The position numbers and the translations under genes are program-made. From Candidatus Aminicenantota bacterium (lineage in GTDB: Bacteria > Acidobacteriota > Aminicenantia > Aminicenantales > Aminicenantaceae), in assembly GCA_011049545.1 (NCBI GenBank), contig DRHQ01000020.1:1-60442 (forward strand): a stretch of 60,442 bases of DNA. Direction: 5' to 3'. Within the stretch, counting starts at the first letter, position 1, and every line of letters starts with the position of its first letter. Shown here piece after piece: positions 18,729 to 26,755 of the stretch. Under the pieces are notes generated by a model. That model was not told the DNA's origin. It made no database searches and saw nothing but the letters and a program-made list of their open reading frames with translations.

Positions 18729-19172
18729 ATCCCTAACTTAATTCAGGTATAGGGATTTATAAACCAAGTGACATTTCCTGTCAAACCAAAATTATCCGCT
18801 GTCAAAGCAAAGTGAAAATGTCCGGGTTGACTTTCATCCACGGAAAATGGAGACACTCCCCATTTTCCTGTATGCTTTATCTGCAGGGATTTGATTCATC
18901 TTATGTAGGGGCTTGATTCATCTTGTGAAGGATTCTAATTTGCAGGGATTTGGTTTATCTTGTGTAGGGGCTTGATTTATCAAGCCCACCTCGTTGAATA
19001 TATAAATGAACTGAATTTGTTTTAATTTTTCTTATGTACGAATTTTTCTTATGTAGGGGCTTGATTTATCAAGCCCACCTTTTAAAATATATCAATGATT
19101 TCTAGATAATGCAGGGATTCGATTCATCTTATGTAGGGGCTTGATTTATCATGCCCCTATATCAATAACAAC
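18729..19172. repeat. Gene-free stretch with GGGCTTGAT-family repeats
   Basis: Repeats in reverse orientation (GTAGGGGCTTGATTTATCAAGCCCACC) at about 18964-18990 and 19054-19080, a degenerate one at 19133-19158 directly after the antiporter stop, and half-units near 18903 and 18926. A separate hairpin (GAAAATGG...CCATTTTC) lies at about 18841-18866. I see no gene. Confidence 0.8.
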
Positions 19173-20354
19173 TTAATCGTTTTTGCTGGGTGTTGAAGTT
19201 TTGCGTTTTTTTGCTTTAAAAGAAAGAAGGATAAGAGGCGGGGTTATGAGTGTTGTCAGAAGGGACATTCCCAGGACAACCGTATACATCTCATTTGTTA
19301 TAGTGTGAAGGGAAAGTCCAACCATTCCGACAATAATTCCAACCTCCCCTCTGGGAACCATGCAAACTCCTATCTGAATTCTGGTTTTCCAATTCTCTTT
19401 CCAGCAGGCCAGCACAGAACCGGCCATTTTGCTTAATACAGCGACTGCGGTTATCAACAGAATCAAAAAAAGCAAATTTGGCTTTAAGAATGCGCCGGGG
19501 TCAAGATGGGCCCCCATCATTACAAAAAAGAAAGGAAGAAGGAACTCAGTGACATACTTAACTTTATTTTCCAAGTCGTAGACTCCAGCCAGCTCATCGA
19601 TCACTATTCCTGCCATGAAAGCTCCGATAATTGCTGCCAGGCCTATCATATCAGCAAGGTAAGCTAGGCCTAAACACAGAACAACAGATAAAACAAAAGG
19701 ACCTTCAGGAATGTTTAATTTCTCGATCCAGCGACGCGTTCTACCGGCTAATCTTGGGCCCCACATGGTGAGGAAGCCGACAAAAACCAAGGCTTCGATC
19801 ACTAGGATGAAGAACTCTAAGGCATGAAACTCCCCTCTGGCCAAACCTTTGACTAAAGCAAGGACAATTAAGGCAAATATATCATCTAACACAGCTGCTC
19901 CTATGACGATGTAGGCCACTTTATGCTTGATCAATCCTAAGTCCTGTAAGACTTTGACTGAAATTCCTACACTGGTAGCCAGGATGGCTGTGGCAACGAA
20001 CAGGCTTTCGACAAACTCATAGCCAAGGAAAAACATGGTCCCTAAACCCAAACCCAGAGGAAGCATCACCCCAAGGATTCCGACCAAAACGGCGGTTCTA
20101 CCGACAGCGAAAAGATCTTTTACCCGTATTTCCAGCCCCACATGAAACATGAGGAAAATAACTCCAATCTCAGCAATAGACATCAAGACCTGGTTTGAAT
20201 GATCGATTATCCCCAGGACATAATTTCCCAAAAGGACACCTGCCATCAACTCCCCTATAATGGCTGGCATCTTTAACCTTACGCAGATTTCGCCCATGAT
20301 TTTGGCCGAAAAGAAAATAATAAAAAAGTAAAAAAGGAGATTTCCGTCTTCCAT
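19173..20354 (-). CDS. CPA2-type cation:proton antiporter (Na+/H+ exchanger domain)
   Basis: 393 residues with about twelve membrane helices. Family motifs: LKMPAIIGELMAGVLLG near residues 28-44, FHVGLEIRVKDLF and the transport-site pair DD at residues 157-158 (AVLDDIFAL), plus a late RGEVGIIVG motif. CPA2 members with an Asp pair exchange Na+ or K+ for protons across the inner membrane. There is no C-terminal TrkA-N regulatory domain, unlike KefB/C. The start is one base downstream of the nuclease stop, so the genes form an operon with the nuclease and transketolase. Confidence 0.85.
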   Translation of the reverse strand: MEDGNLLFYFFIIFFSAKIMGEICVRLKMPAIIGELMAGVLLGNYVLGIIDHSNQVLMSIAEIGVIFLMFHVGLEIRVKDLFAVGRTAVLVGILGVMLPLGLGLGTMFFLGYEFVESLFVATAILATSVGISVKVLQDLGLIKHKVAYIVIGAAVLDDIFALIVLALVKGLARGEFHALEFFILVIEALVFVGFLTMWGPRLAGRTRRWIEKLNIPEGPFVLSVVLCLGLAYLADMIGLAAIIGAFMAGIVIDELAGVYDLENKVKYVTEFLLPFFFVMMGAHLDPGAFLKPNLLFLILLITAVAVLSKMAGSVLACWKENWKTRIQIGVCMVPRGEVGIIVGMVGLSLHTITNEMYTVVLGMSLLTTLITPPLILLSFKAKKRKTSTPSKND

Positions 20355-20355
20355 T

Positions 20356-21168
20356 TTATTGTTTCTCTATTTTAATCTGTCTGGGAAAAAAAGCAACAAT
20401 CTGAGGTTTCTCTTTATATTCTTCCAAGAAACCAGTTACAATCAATGTCTTCCCCACAAAGGACTTAAGCTCAGGAAAAAAAGAGATATTTTCACGTGGT
20501 ACAAGGGTTGAAAATTCTTCTCCAGAAGAATAAAGAAAGACAAATTTTCCTTTGGCCTGCACCCTGGAGCACATGTATTTAACAGAGAGAAGTTTACCCA
20601 AATAGGCCCTTGTGTCTTGCACTGAGATAGAAGGATAGGTGCCTTTTTTCCAAAATCCCTTTTCAAGCTCCCGGGCTTCTCTTTCTGCCTCAATAAATTC
20701 TTCCCTGTATTTAAAAGGGAATTTCAAAAAAACTGCGGCAAAACCTTCGCTGAGGATAAACTTATTGAAGAGCCCTTGTTTTTCCGTCCAGACATAAGCT
20801 AAGAGTCTGTCATACTTGTCTTCGATTTCCCAATCATAAGATAGCTTTACCGTTTTTCGGTAAAGATAAAAGAAAGCAAATCTTCTTGCTATATGTGCCC
20901 GAAATTTCGCCTCTTCTCTCGAATCTCCTATTTCAGGTGTATCTATACCGATCAGTCTGACCTTTCTTTCTTTCTCATTCTTGAATCTGACCTTGATCGT
21001 ATCCCCATCGTAGACCGCCGTAACAAGGCCGCTTTCTGGAAAAGAAGAGCCTCTCTCCTGCCCACGTGGTGCGAGTCTTTCCGAAGAAAAGACAAAGATT
21101 GCAAGAAAAAAGATAGGAGCTAAGATAAATTTTGAGAAATTTTTTTTATACCCTCTTATACTTTTCAA
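20356..21168 (-). CDS. Secreted thermonuclease-family (SNase-like) protein
   Basis: 270 residues from a TTG start at 21168, with AGGGGGA about 12 bases upstream; no better ATG precedes the domain. A hydrophobic signal/anchor covers residues about 13-28. The SNase fold spans about 48-175: AVYDGDTIKV, RLIGIDTPEI and YDRLLAYVW. The three catalytic residues of staphylococcal nuclease have counterparts at Arg71, Glu79 and Arg121, so activity is plausible. The C-terminal 90 residues look like an added OB-type strand-rich domain. It is second in the operon, 57 bp after the transketolase stop and 1 bp before the antiporter. Likely role: extracytoplasmic DNA/RNA degradation. Confidence 0.8.
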   Translation of the reverse strand: MKSIRGYKKNFSKFILAPIFFLAIFVFSSERLAPRGQERGSSFPESGLVTAVYDGDTIKVRFKNEKERKVRLIGIDTPEIGDSREEAKFRAHIARRFAFFYLYRKTVKLSYDWEIEDKYDRLLAYVWTEKQGLFNKFILSEGFAAVFLKFPFKYREEFIEAEREARELEKGFWKKGTYPSISVQDTRAYLGKLLSVKYMCSRVQAKGKFVFLYSSGEEFSTLVPRENISFFPELKSFVGKTLIVTGFLEEYKEKPQIVAFFPRQIKIEKQ

Positions 21169-21225
21169 TAAATAAGATCCCCCTAAGAGGAACGTAAGTT
21201 GAGTAAATTTATTTTGAAAGCTATG

Positions 21226-23055
21226 TTAGCGGCTGATCAGTTCTTTTACAGCTCTTTTTATATGGTTGGCATCTATTCCGTATTTATCCAACAATTCCTC
21301 GGGTTTGCCGGAACGCGGCAGATCTTTCACCGCAAGATGAACAATCTCTGCTTTCCCGCTCAATGCTTGGGCCACGGCATCTCCCAGGCCACCGTTTTGA
21401 AAATGATCCTCGACGACGACAACTTTTTTCCCTGCTTTTTCGACTTCTTTTGAAATACCATCTTTATCTATCGGCTCAACTGAATAGGCATCAATAATGC
21501 GGACTGAAATTCTCTCACCTTTTAGCTCATCATAAGCCTTCAATGCTTCGTGCACTGTTAGTCCTGCGCCGATTACCGTTGCCACATCATTTTGGCTTTT
21601 TCTGAGGACTTTTGAGCCTCCTACAGGAAATTTTTCATCCTGGCCATAGATAAGAGGGGTGGCGGGACGGGTAGTTCTTATATAGGCAAGACCTTTATGT
21701 TTGGCCATAGATTCAACACAAGCCTCTGTTGAATAAGCATCGCAGGGATAAAGCACAGCACAGCCCGGGATTGGTCTGAAGATGCTCAAATCCTCCAGCC
21801 CCATCTGTGAAGGTCCGTCCCCTCCAATGCTTACCCCACAATGGGAACCAGCAAACTTAATATTTGAAAAAGAATAGGCAGACATCCTTATCTGGTCATG
21901 GGCTCTTGTCAGGAATGCTGAAAAAGTAGCTAGGAAAGGAAGATAGCCCTTGGCAGACATGCCGATGCTCATGCCGACCATGTTTTGCTCGGCAATGTAT
22001 GACTGGAATGATCTTTTGGGAAAAGATTTAAAAAAATCATCAGCATAGGTGGAATTTTTCACATCTCCATCAATGGCCACTACAGTCTCGTTTATTTTGC
22101 CTAGATTTAAAAGAGCATTACCATAAGCACGTCTGGTGGCAGTTTTGTCCTTGTAAACAGTCCTTTTGAAATTATATCTTTTGGTGGCTTGATGGTTTTT
22201 CGTTTTTATCGGCTTGCGAACATATTTTTTGGCATCGATCGAAGGCATTGGACCCAACTCCTCATGAGCTCTTTTCGAGTCTTCTCCCATTAGGGGTTTC
22301 CCATGCCAGCCGTTCTTATTTTCCACAAAAGAAATTCCTTTACCCTTAATCGTCTTAGCCAATATCACAGTAGGCATCACATTTTCTCTTGCTTTCTTAA
22401 GGGCCTTCAAAATCTCACTAATCTTATGCCCATCAATAGTAATCACATCCAAACCAAAGGCCTTAAATTTTCTCTCATAAGCCTTGATATCGTGCCCGTG
22501 CATTGTTGGCTCTGACTGGGCTAATCTGTTTATATCCACAATCAAACAAAGGTTACTGAGCTTGTGAAGGAAAGCCATGTTAGCAGCTTCCCAGACCGAA
22601 CCTTCTGCGCATTCACCATCACCCGAAATAACGTAAACTCTTCCGGGCGATTTCCCCAGTTTCATGACCAGGGCCATCCCGACTCCGACTGAAAGTCCTT
22701 GTCCAAGGGAACCGGTTGCTGATTTTATCCATTTCATCCTCGGCGTGGGATGTCCCTCGAGGACGCTCGTTATCTTTCTTAAATTCATCAAGCTCTTTTC
22801 AGGGATGATCCCTGCTTCAGCATAAGCCGCCCATAAGATAGGTGCAGCATGACCTTTGGAAAGAACAAGTTCGTCGTTTGCCCAATTATCTGGATCTTTA
22901 TAATCAAACTTCATTTCGTCAAAGAATAAGCATGCCATTAAATCGGCCATGGATAGACAGGTCGTCGGATGACCTGATTCAGCCTTTGTGGTCATCTTTA
23001 CCGAGTGAATCCGTAATCTCGTGGCTATCTTTTCCAAAATTTCTTTTTTATCCAT
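21226..23055 (-). CDS. tkt: Transketolase (single-chain)
   Basis: 609 residues, thiamine-diphosphate enzyme of the non-oxidative pentose phosphate pathway. Visible: substrate His29 in ESGHP, SKGHAAP, the ThDP/metal motif beginning GDGECAEGS near residue 144, the pyrimidine-domain catalytic Glu in AEQNMVGMSIG, and a C-terminal domain. It is shorter than E. coli TktA (about 660) and closer to the compact animal/archaeal-type transketolases. AAGGAGG lies upstream of the ATG. It heads a run with the nuclease and antiporter; the functional link between them is not obvious. Confidence 0.9.
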   Translation of the reverse strand: MDKKEILEKIATRLRIHSVKMTTKAESGHPTTCLSMADLMACLFFDEMKFDYKDPDNWANDELVLSKGHAAPILWAAYAEAGIIPEKSLMNLRKITSVLEGHPTPRMKWIKSATGSLGQGLSVGVGMALVMKLGKSPGRVYVISGDGECAEGSVWEAANMAFLHKLSNLCLIVDINRLAQSEPTMHGHDIKAYERKFKAFGLDVITIDGHKISEILKALKKARENVMPTVILAKTIKGKGISFVENKNGWHGKPLMGEDSKRAHEELGPMPSIDAKKYVRKPIKTKNHQATKRYNFKRTVYKDKTATRRAYGNALLNLGKINETVVAIDGDVKNSTYADDFFKSFPKRSFQSYIAEQNMVGMSIGMSAKGYLPFLATFSAFLTRAHDQIRMSAYSFSNIKFAGSHCGVSIGGDGPSQMGLEDLSIFRPIPGCAVLYPCDAYSTEACVESMAKHKGLAYIRTTRPATPLIYGQDEKFPVGGSKVLRKSQNDVATVIGAGLTVHEALKAYDELKGERISVRIIDAYSVEPIDKDGISKEVEKAGKKVVVVEDHFQNGGLGDAVAQALSGKAEIVHLAVKDLPRSGKPEELLDKYGIDANHIKRAVKELISR

Positions 23056-23237
23056 AGGGATTTATCCCTCCTTTTTGGATTCTTTTAAAGGCGCTCTTTC
23101 AATTCTTTGGCCTTAAGGTATGGAATTTTCTGCAAATTTTTTTTCAAAGAAGCATTTTTCTGGTAGCTTCCTGTTCCAAAGGATGGATTATTATAATATC
23201 TTCTTTGCATCTAAACAACAAAATATTAATAACAGGT

Positions 23238-23607
23238 AAAAAATGGGGCCAGGCTCCATTTTTTTGGCCTAAAATCCAAATAGTCATTTTTATAATTAAA
23301 AAGGTGGGCTTGATAAATCAAGCCCCTACGTAATATAAATCATAGTTCTTAATGCGGGAATTTAATTTATAAAATCCAAACAGTTATTTTTATAATTAAA
23401 AAGGTGGATTTGATAAATCAAGCCCCTACATAATATAAACCAAATTCCTTCAAGAAGAGATAATGAATTAGAAAAATAATGGAGCCTGACCCCATTTTCA
23501 TTCAAGACGAGATAATGAATTGTAATAGCAGGAAAGATATTATAAAATTCCTCGATATAATCCAATTCTTCAGGCGATGAAAAGAAATGGGGCCAGGCCC
23601 CATTTTC
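23238..23607. repeat. Mixed palindromic repeat cluster between tkt and the PIG-L gene
   Basis: Three ATGGGGCC-type palindromes (23238-23264, 23475-23498, 23585-23607) interleave with two GGGCTTGAT-type units (23303-23329, 23403-23429). Both GGGCTTGAT units share a matching upstream flank of about 35 bp ending in TTTTTATAATTAAAAAGG, so a roughly 100-bp block was duplicated. The whole divergent region 23056-23622 holds no gene I can support. Confidence 0.8.
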
Positions 23608-23622
23608 ACATTAGGCTAGCTT

Positions 23623-24321
23623 ATGAAAGAAAAAAGAGCAGACATTTTAGTAATAACTCCCCACCCGGATGATGCCGAATTCGGCGTTGCCGGGACTGTG
23701 GTCCACTGGGCTCGCCAGGGAAAAGTCGTTGCCTATGTTGTCTGCACAAACGGAGACAAGGGGACCGAGGATATAAAAATCAAGCCAGAAAAACTGGCGA
23801 AAATAAGGGAAAAAGAACAGTTGGAGGCTGCCAAAATTTTAGGTGTCAAAGATGTTATATTCCTCGGGCATCCTGACCAGAGCCTTGAAGACACACCGGA
23901 ATTCAGGAAGGAAATCGTAAAATTACTAAGGCTTTACAAACCAGAAATTGTCGTTACTGCTGATCCCTATCGCCGTTATATCTGGCACAGAGATCACCGA
24001 ATCGTAGGACAGGTTACTTTAGATGCGGTCTTTCCGTATGCCCGGGATATATGGGCTTATCCAGATCTCATCGAAGAGGGACTCAAGCCCCATAGTGTAA
24101 AAGAGATCTGGTTCTGGGCATCAGATAATATAAATCACCGTTCTGATATCACCAAAACTTTTGACTTAAAGCTCAAAGCCCTGCGCTGCCACAAAAGCCA
24201 GATAAAAGAATCTTTTTCTGCAGAAATGGAAAAATGGCTGTGTGAGCGGGCTGAAAGTATGGCAGAAGGAGAAAAGTTCAAACTGGCTGAAGGCTTTCAT
24301 CGGGCGGAGATATGGTGGTAA
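23623..24321 (+). CDS. PIG-L / LmbE-like deacetylase
   Basis: 232 residues. Zinc site: HPDDAE motif with His14 and Asp17, and HRDH at residues 122-125. The family includes MshB, BshB and N-acetylglucosaminyl-phosphatidylinositol deacetylases, which remove acetyl from N-acetylglucosamine conjugates. The length matches BshB1-like members. It converges with and overlaps by 44 bp the 3' end of the MshA-like glycosyltransferase gene. That pairing suggests they may act on the same GlcNAc conjugate, possibly a low-molecular-weight thiol precursor, but no cysteine ligase is present here. Confidence 0.85.
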   Translation: MKEKRADILVITPHPDDAEFGVAGTVVHWARQGKVVAYVVCTNGDKGTEDIKIKPEKLAKIREKEQLEAAKILGVKDVIFLGHPDQSLEDTPEFRKEIVKLLRLYKPEIVVTADPYRRYIWHRDHRIVGQVTLDAVFPYARDIWAYPDLIEEGLKPHSVKEIWFWASDNINHRSDITKTFDLKLKALRCHKSQIKESFSAEMEKWLCERAESMAEGEKFKLAEGFHRAEIWW

Positions 24322-25567
24322 GCGCAGTCTTCTCTCTTCTTAATTTCCTGAATAAAGAATAGGTTTCCTCAGCAGTTTTTTCCCATGAAAAATTCTTAAC
24401 CACTGACTGGCGAATTCTTTCCTTATCCCACAAACTTTCTTTATTCGAAAAGAGATGCTCCAGACAACTGGCTAAAGAAGAAGCGTTCTTGGGAGGAAAT
24501 GAAAATCCGTTTTTTCCTTCTTGAACAAGATATCTCATCTCCCCTATTCGAGAAACGAGTGCAGGAGTTCCGCAGGCCATTGCTTCAACAGGTACCAGAC
24601 CAAAGGATTCATAAAGAGAAGGCATCACTAGTGCCTCAGCAGAAGAGTAATATTTTTTGAGTTCACTCTGTTTTTTTGAACCCAGGAATATGACTTTCCC
24701 CGTCAGTTTTTTCTCTCTTATGGATTTTTTGATCCGAATATATTCCTTGTTTCCTGGAAGATCTTCTTTCTTCCTTCCCCCTCCAACAACAATCAATTTC
24801 AATTGATTGTACAAAAGTAAGTTCTTTTTCTTTAATAATTCTAAAGCCTCGATTACGGTCATAAGCCCTTTGGCAGGATCAATTCGACCGACATAGAGAA
24901 TAATTCTATCTTTTTCTTTCCATCTCATTTCCCGAAGAACCATCCCGTCCTCTAGACGATAAAAGAGCTTCTTATTCACGCCCGGATAAATGATCCGCCC
25001 CTTTGAAGAAGAGATTCCATATTCATCGACTAAGCTTTGCATCTCATCCTCAGAAGAAGAGATAAGAGCATCCGAAACATGAGCAAGATGTCTTTCTGCT
25101 TCTATCCTGCCATTGTGTTCTCTCGACTTTCCTCTTAAGGCTCTCTCTTTTAAAAAGGCTAGGGTATGATAGATATGAACGAGAGGCAGGTTGAACTTTT
25201 GTTTTATCCCTTCTCCCACTAGTCCTGAAAGCCAATAATGAGAGTAGACAAGGTCATGGCTTTCTCTTTCCTGACTGATGAACGATTCCAGATTCCTTGA
25301 AAATTCAGGAAGAAAATCATAGAGCTTTGCCCGGTCCATCGGACGTTCTGGACCTCCTCTTAAATGAACGACTCGAGCTTGAGGAGAAAGATACTTAATC
25401 TCTCTTATCTTAGGGTTTTGGATGCGGGTAAAGATATCTATTTTGACCTCAGGGTAACGTGTCAAAGCTGAACTAAGCTCCCTTAAATAGACGTTCATCC
25501 CCCCAGTGCCGTCTCCTCCTAAAAGAGAGAACGGACAACAATGGAAGCTGATAGCACAAATCTTCAT
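24278..25567 (-). CDS. GT4 glycosyltransferase, MshA / sucrose-phosphate-synthase-like
   Basis: 429 residues, GT-B fold. N-terminal acceptor domain has GDGTGGMNVYLREL, HYWLSGLVGEG and LPLVHIYHTLAF, motifs shared with MshA (UDP-GlcNAc:inositol-phosphate transferase) and sucrose-phosphate synthases. C-terminal donor domain has ILYVGRIDPAKG and the EX7E motif ESFGLVPVE. Donor and acceptor are not determinable from sequence. The start overlaps the GNAT gene stop by four bases (ATGA), so the two are co-translated. The 3' end overlaps the convergent PIG-L gene. Confidence 0.82.
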   Translation of the reverse strand: MKICAISFHCCPFSLLGGDGTGGMNVYLRELSSALTRYPEVKIDIFTRIQNPKIREIKYLSPQARVVHLRGGPERPMDRAKLYDFLPEFSRNLESFISQERESHDLVYSHYWLSGLVGEGIKQKFNLPLVHIYHTLAFLKERALRGKSREHNGRIEAERHLAHVSDALISSSEDEMQSLVDEYGISSSKGRIIYPGVNKKLFYRLEDGMVLREMRWKEKDRIILYVGRIDPAKGLMTVIEALELLKKKNLLLYNQLKLIVVGGGRKKEDLPGNKEYIRIKKSIREKKLTGKVIFLGSKKQSELKKYYSSAEALVMPSLYESFGLVPVEAMACGTPALVSRIGEMRYLVQEGKNGFSFPPKNASSLASCLEHLFSNKESLWDKERIRQSVVKNFSWEKTAEETYSLFRKLRREKTALTTISPPDESLQPV

Positions 25568-26574
25568 TCTTCACTCTTTCCTGGAGTTAATATTAGACGG
25601 AATATTTTACTATCCTCAGCCCCAAAATAATACTTATATTTTTCTCTTCCCCTCAGGAAGTCAGCCTTTCTTTTCCCCTCTTGTATGGCTTGCTTTATGC
25701 AGTGATTGAAAAGAAAAAGACCGGGACTGTATCGGGCAAAATCCTTGTTAAAGGAAACATTATAAAAGTAAATCGTATCTGCATAAGAGAAATTGAGAAG
25801 AGCTGCCATTATTCTGTCTTCATAAAACAAGAGATTCAGCTCTACCCATTTCTGAAGCGCCAAGCGAGAGGCTACCTCTTGGAAAAAATCAGACATACCT
25901 TTTTTTTTCCAAAACCTCTCTTTTGATGGACTTCCTTCTTTATGAAGAGCAATAAATTTTCCAAGAGAGGGTTGCAGTTCCCTGGTGTCTGTGACTTTCG
26001 TGATTTTGACTCCCTCCAGAGATTCTATCCTCTTCAACTTGCGCTGCAGCTCATGACGGTTTTTCTTACTCAGGCCCTTCATGTAATCTTCATAGGAAGA
26101 AGGAAGTTCAAGCAAAGGAGCAACTTCTGTCTCAGTATAGAAAGAGGAATATCCGTATTCAGGTGCCAAGCCAGGCAGAAAACTCAATGTAGGAGATGAA
26201 GCCTTTAAGTTCATCAATTCAATTTTTCCTACATCTGAATAATTCTTTTTTAAATAACTCAATAAATTCTGATAAAATTCCTCTCTTGTCTCTTTATGCG
26301 TAATAACATCGCAATAATCACTGACTTCCTGGCTGGCGATAAAGCGAAGGGTTTTATTTTCAATCAGGAAAGGAGCAATTCCTGCAAGACTTCCCTCTTG
26401 GTCTTTAAAGATAAGTATTTCTAAGGAATTGTCTTCAGAAAAGCACTTCCACCAGGAAGAAATCCATTCATGGGTTAAGAATATGCAGTTTTGCTCTGAA
26501 GAGACCAAAAGTTCATTCCAACTATCCTTTAGCTCTTCCAAGCTTTCAGGATCTCTAATGCGTTCAACTTTCAT
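25564..26574 (-). CDS. GNAT-superfamily acyltransferase, CelD/BcsL (FemAB-like) type
   Basis: 336 residues. The N-terminal LFLTHEW-like segment (NCIFLTHEWISSWWKCF), the central DYMKGLSKKNRHELQRKLKR segment and the late FNKDFARYSPGLFLF segment are typical of the CelD/BcsL acyltransferase family. Members transfer acyl or aminoacyl groups to sugars or peptides. It is translationally coupled to the downstream MshA-like gene, which points to modification of a glycoconjugate. Substrate unknown. No strong Shine-Dalgarno is visible before the ATG. Confidence 0.75.
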   Translation of the reverse strand: MKVERIRDPESLEELKDSWNELLVSSEQNCIFLTHEWISSWWKCFSEDNSLEILIFKDQEGSLAGIAPFLIENKTLRFIASQEVSDYCDVITHKETREEFYQNLLSYLKKNYSDVGKIELMNLKASSPTLSFLPGLAPEYGYSSFYTETEVAPLLELPSSYEDYMKGLSKKNRHELQRKLKRIESLEGVKITKVTDTRELQPSLGKFIALHKEGSPSKERFWKKKGMSDFFQEVASRLALQKWVELNLLFYEDRIMAALLNFSYADTIYFYNVSFNKDFARYSPGLFLFNHCIKQAIQEGKRKADFLRGREKYKYYFGAEDSKIFRLILTPGKSEE

Positions 26575-26653
26575 GAATTCACTATTTTAAACTCTGCTCG
26601 CTTTAATCACAATAGTTGCAGGGCTTAATTTATAAAGATTTGATTCATATTGT

Positions 26654-26731
26654 GTAGGGGCTTGATTCATCAAGCCCACCTTATTTATTTGTATTATTAA
26701 AAATGTGTGTATGATGAATCAAACACCTACA
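26654..26731. repeat. GGGCTTGAT-family repeat plus degenerate copy
   Basis: Canonical reverse-oriented unit at 26654-26680 (GTAGGGGCTTGATTCATCAA), then a decayed unit at about 26702-26731. It lies between the GNAT gene start and the DUF5916 gene stop. Confidence 0.75.
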
Positions 26732-26755
26732 CTTTTTAAAAGCACGCAGACTATT

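Noticed and set aside
23362-23565. 67-codon minus-strand frame in the repeat cluster
   Set aside because: Largely built from repeat units; no Shine-Dalgarno or family features.
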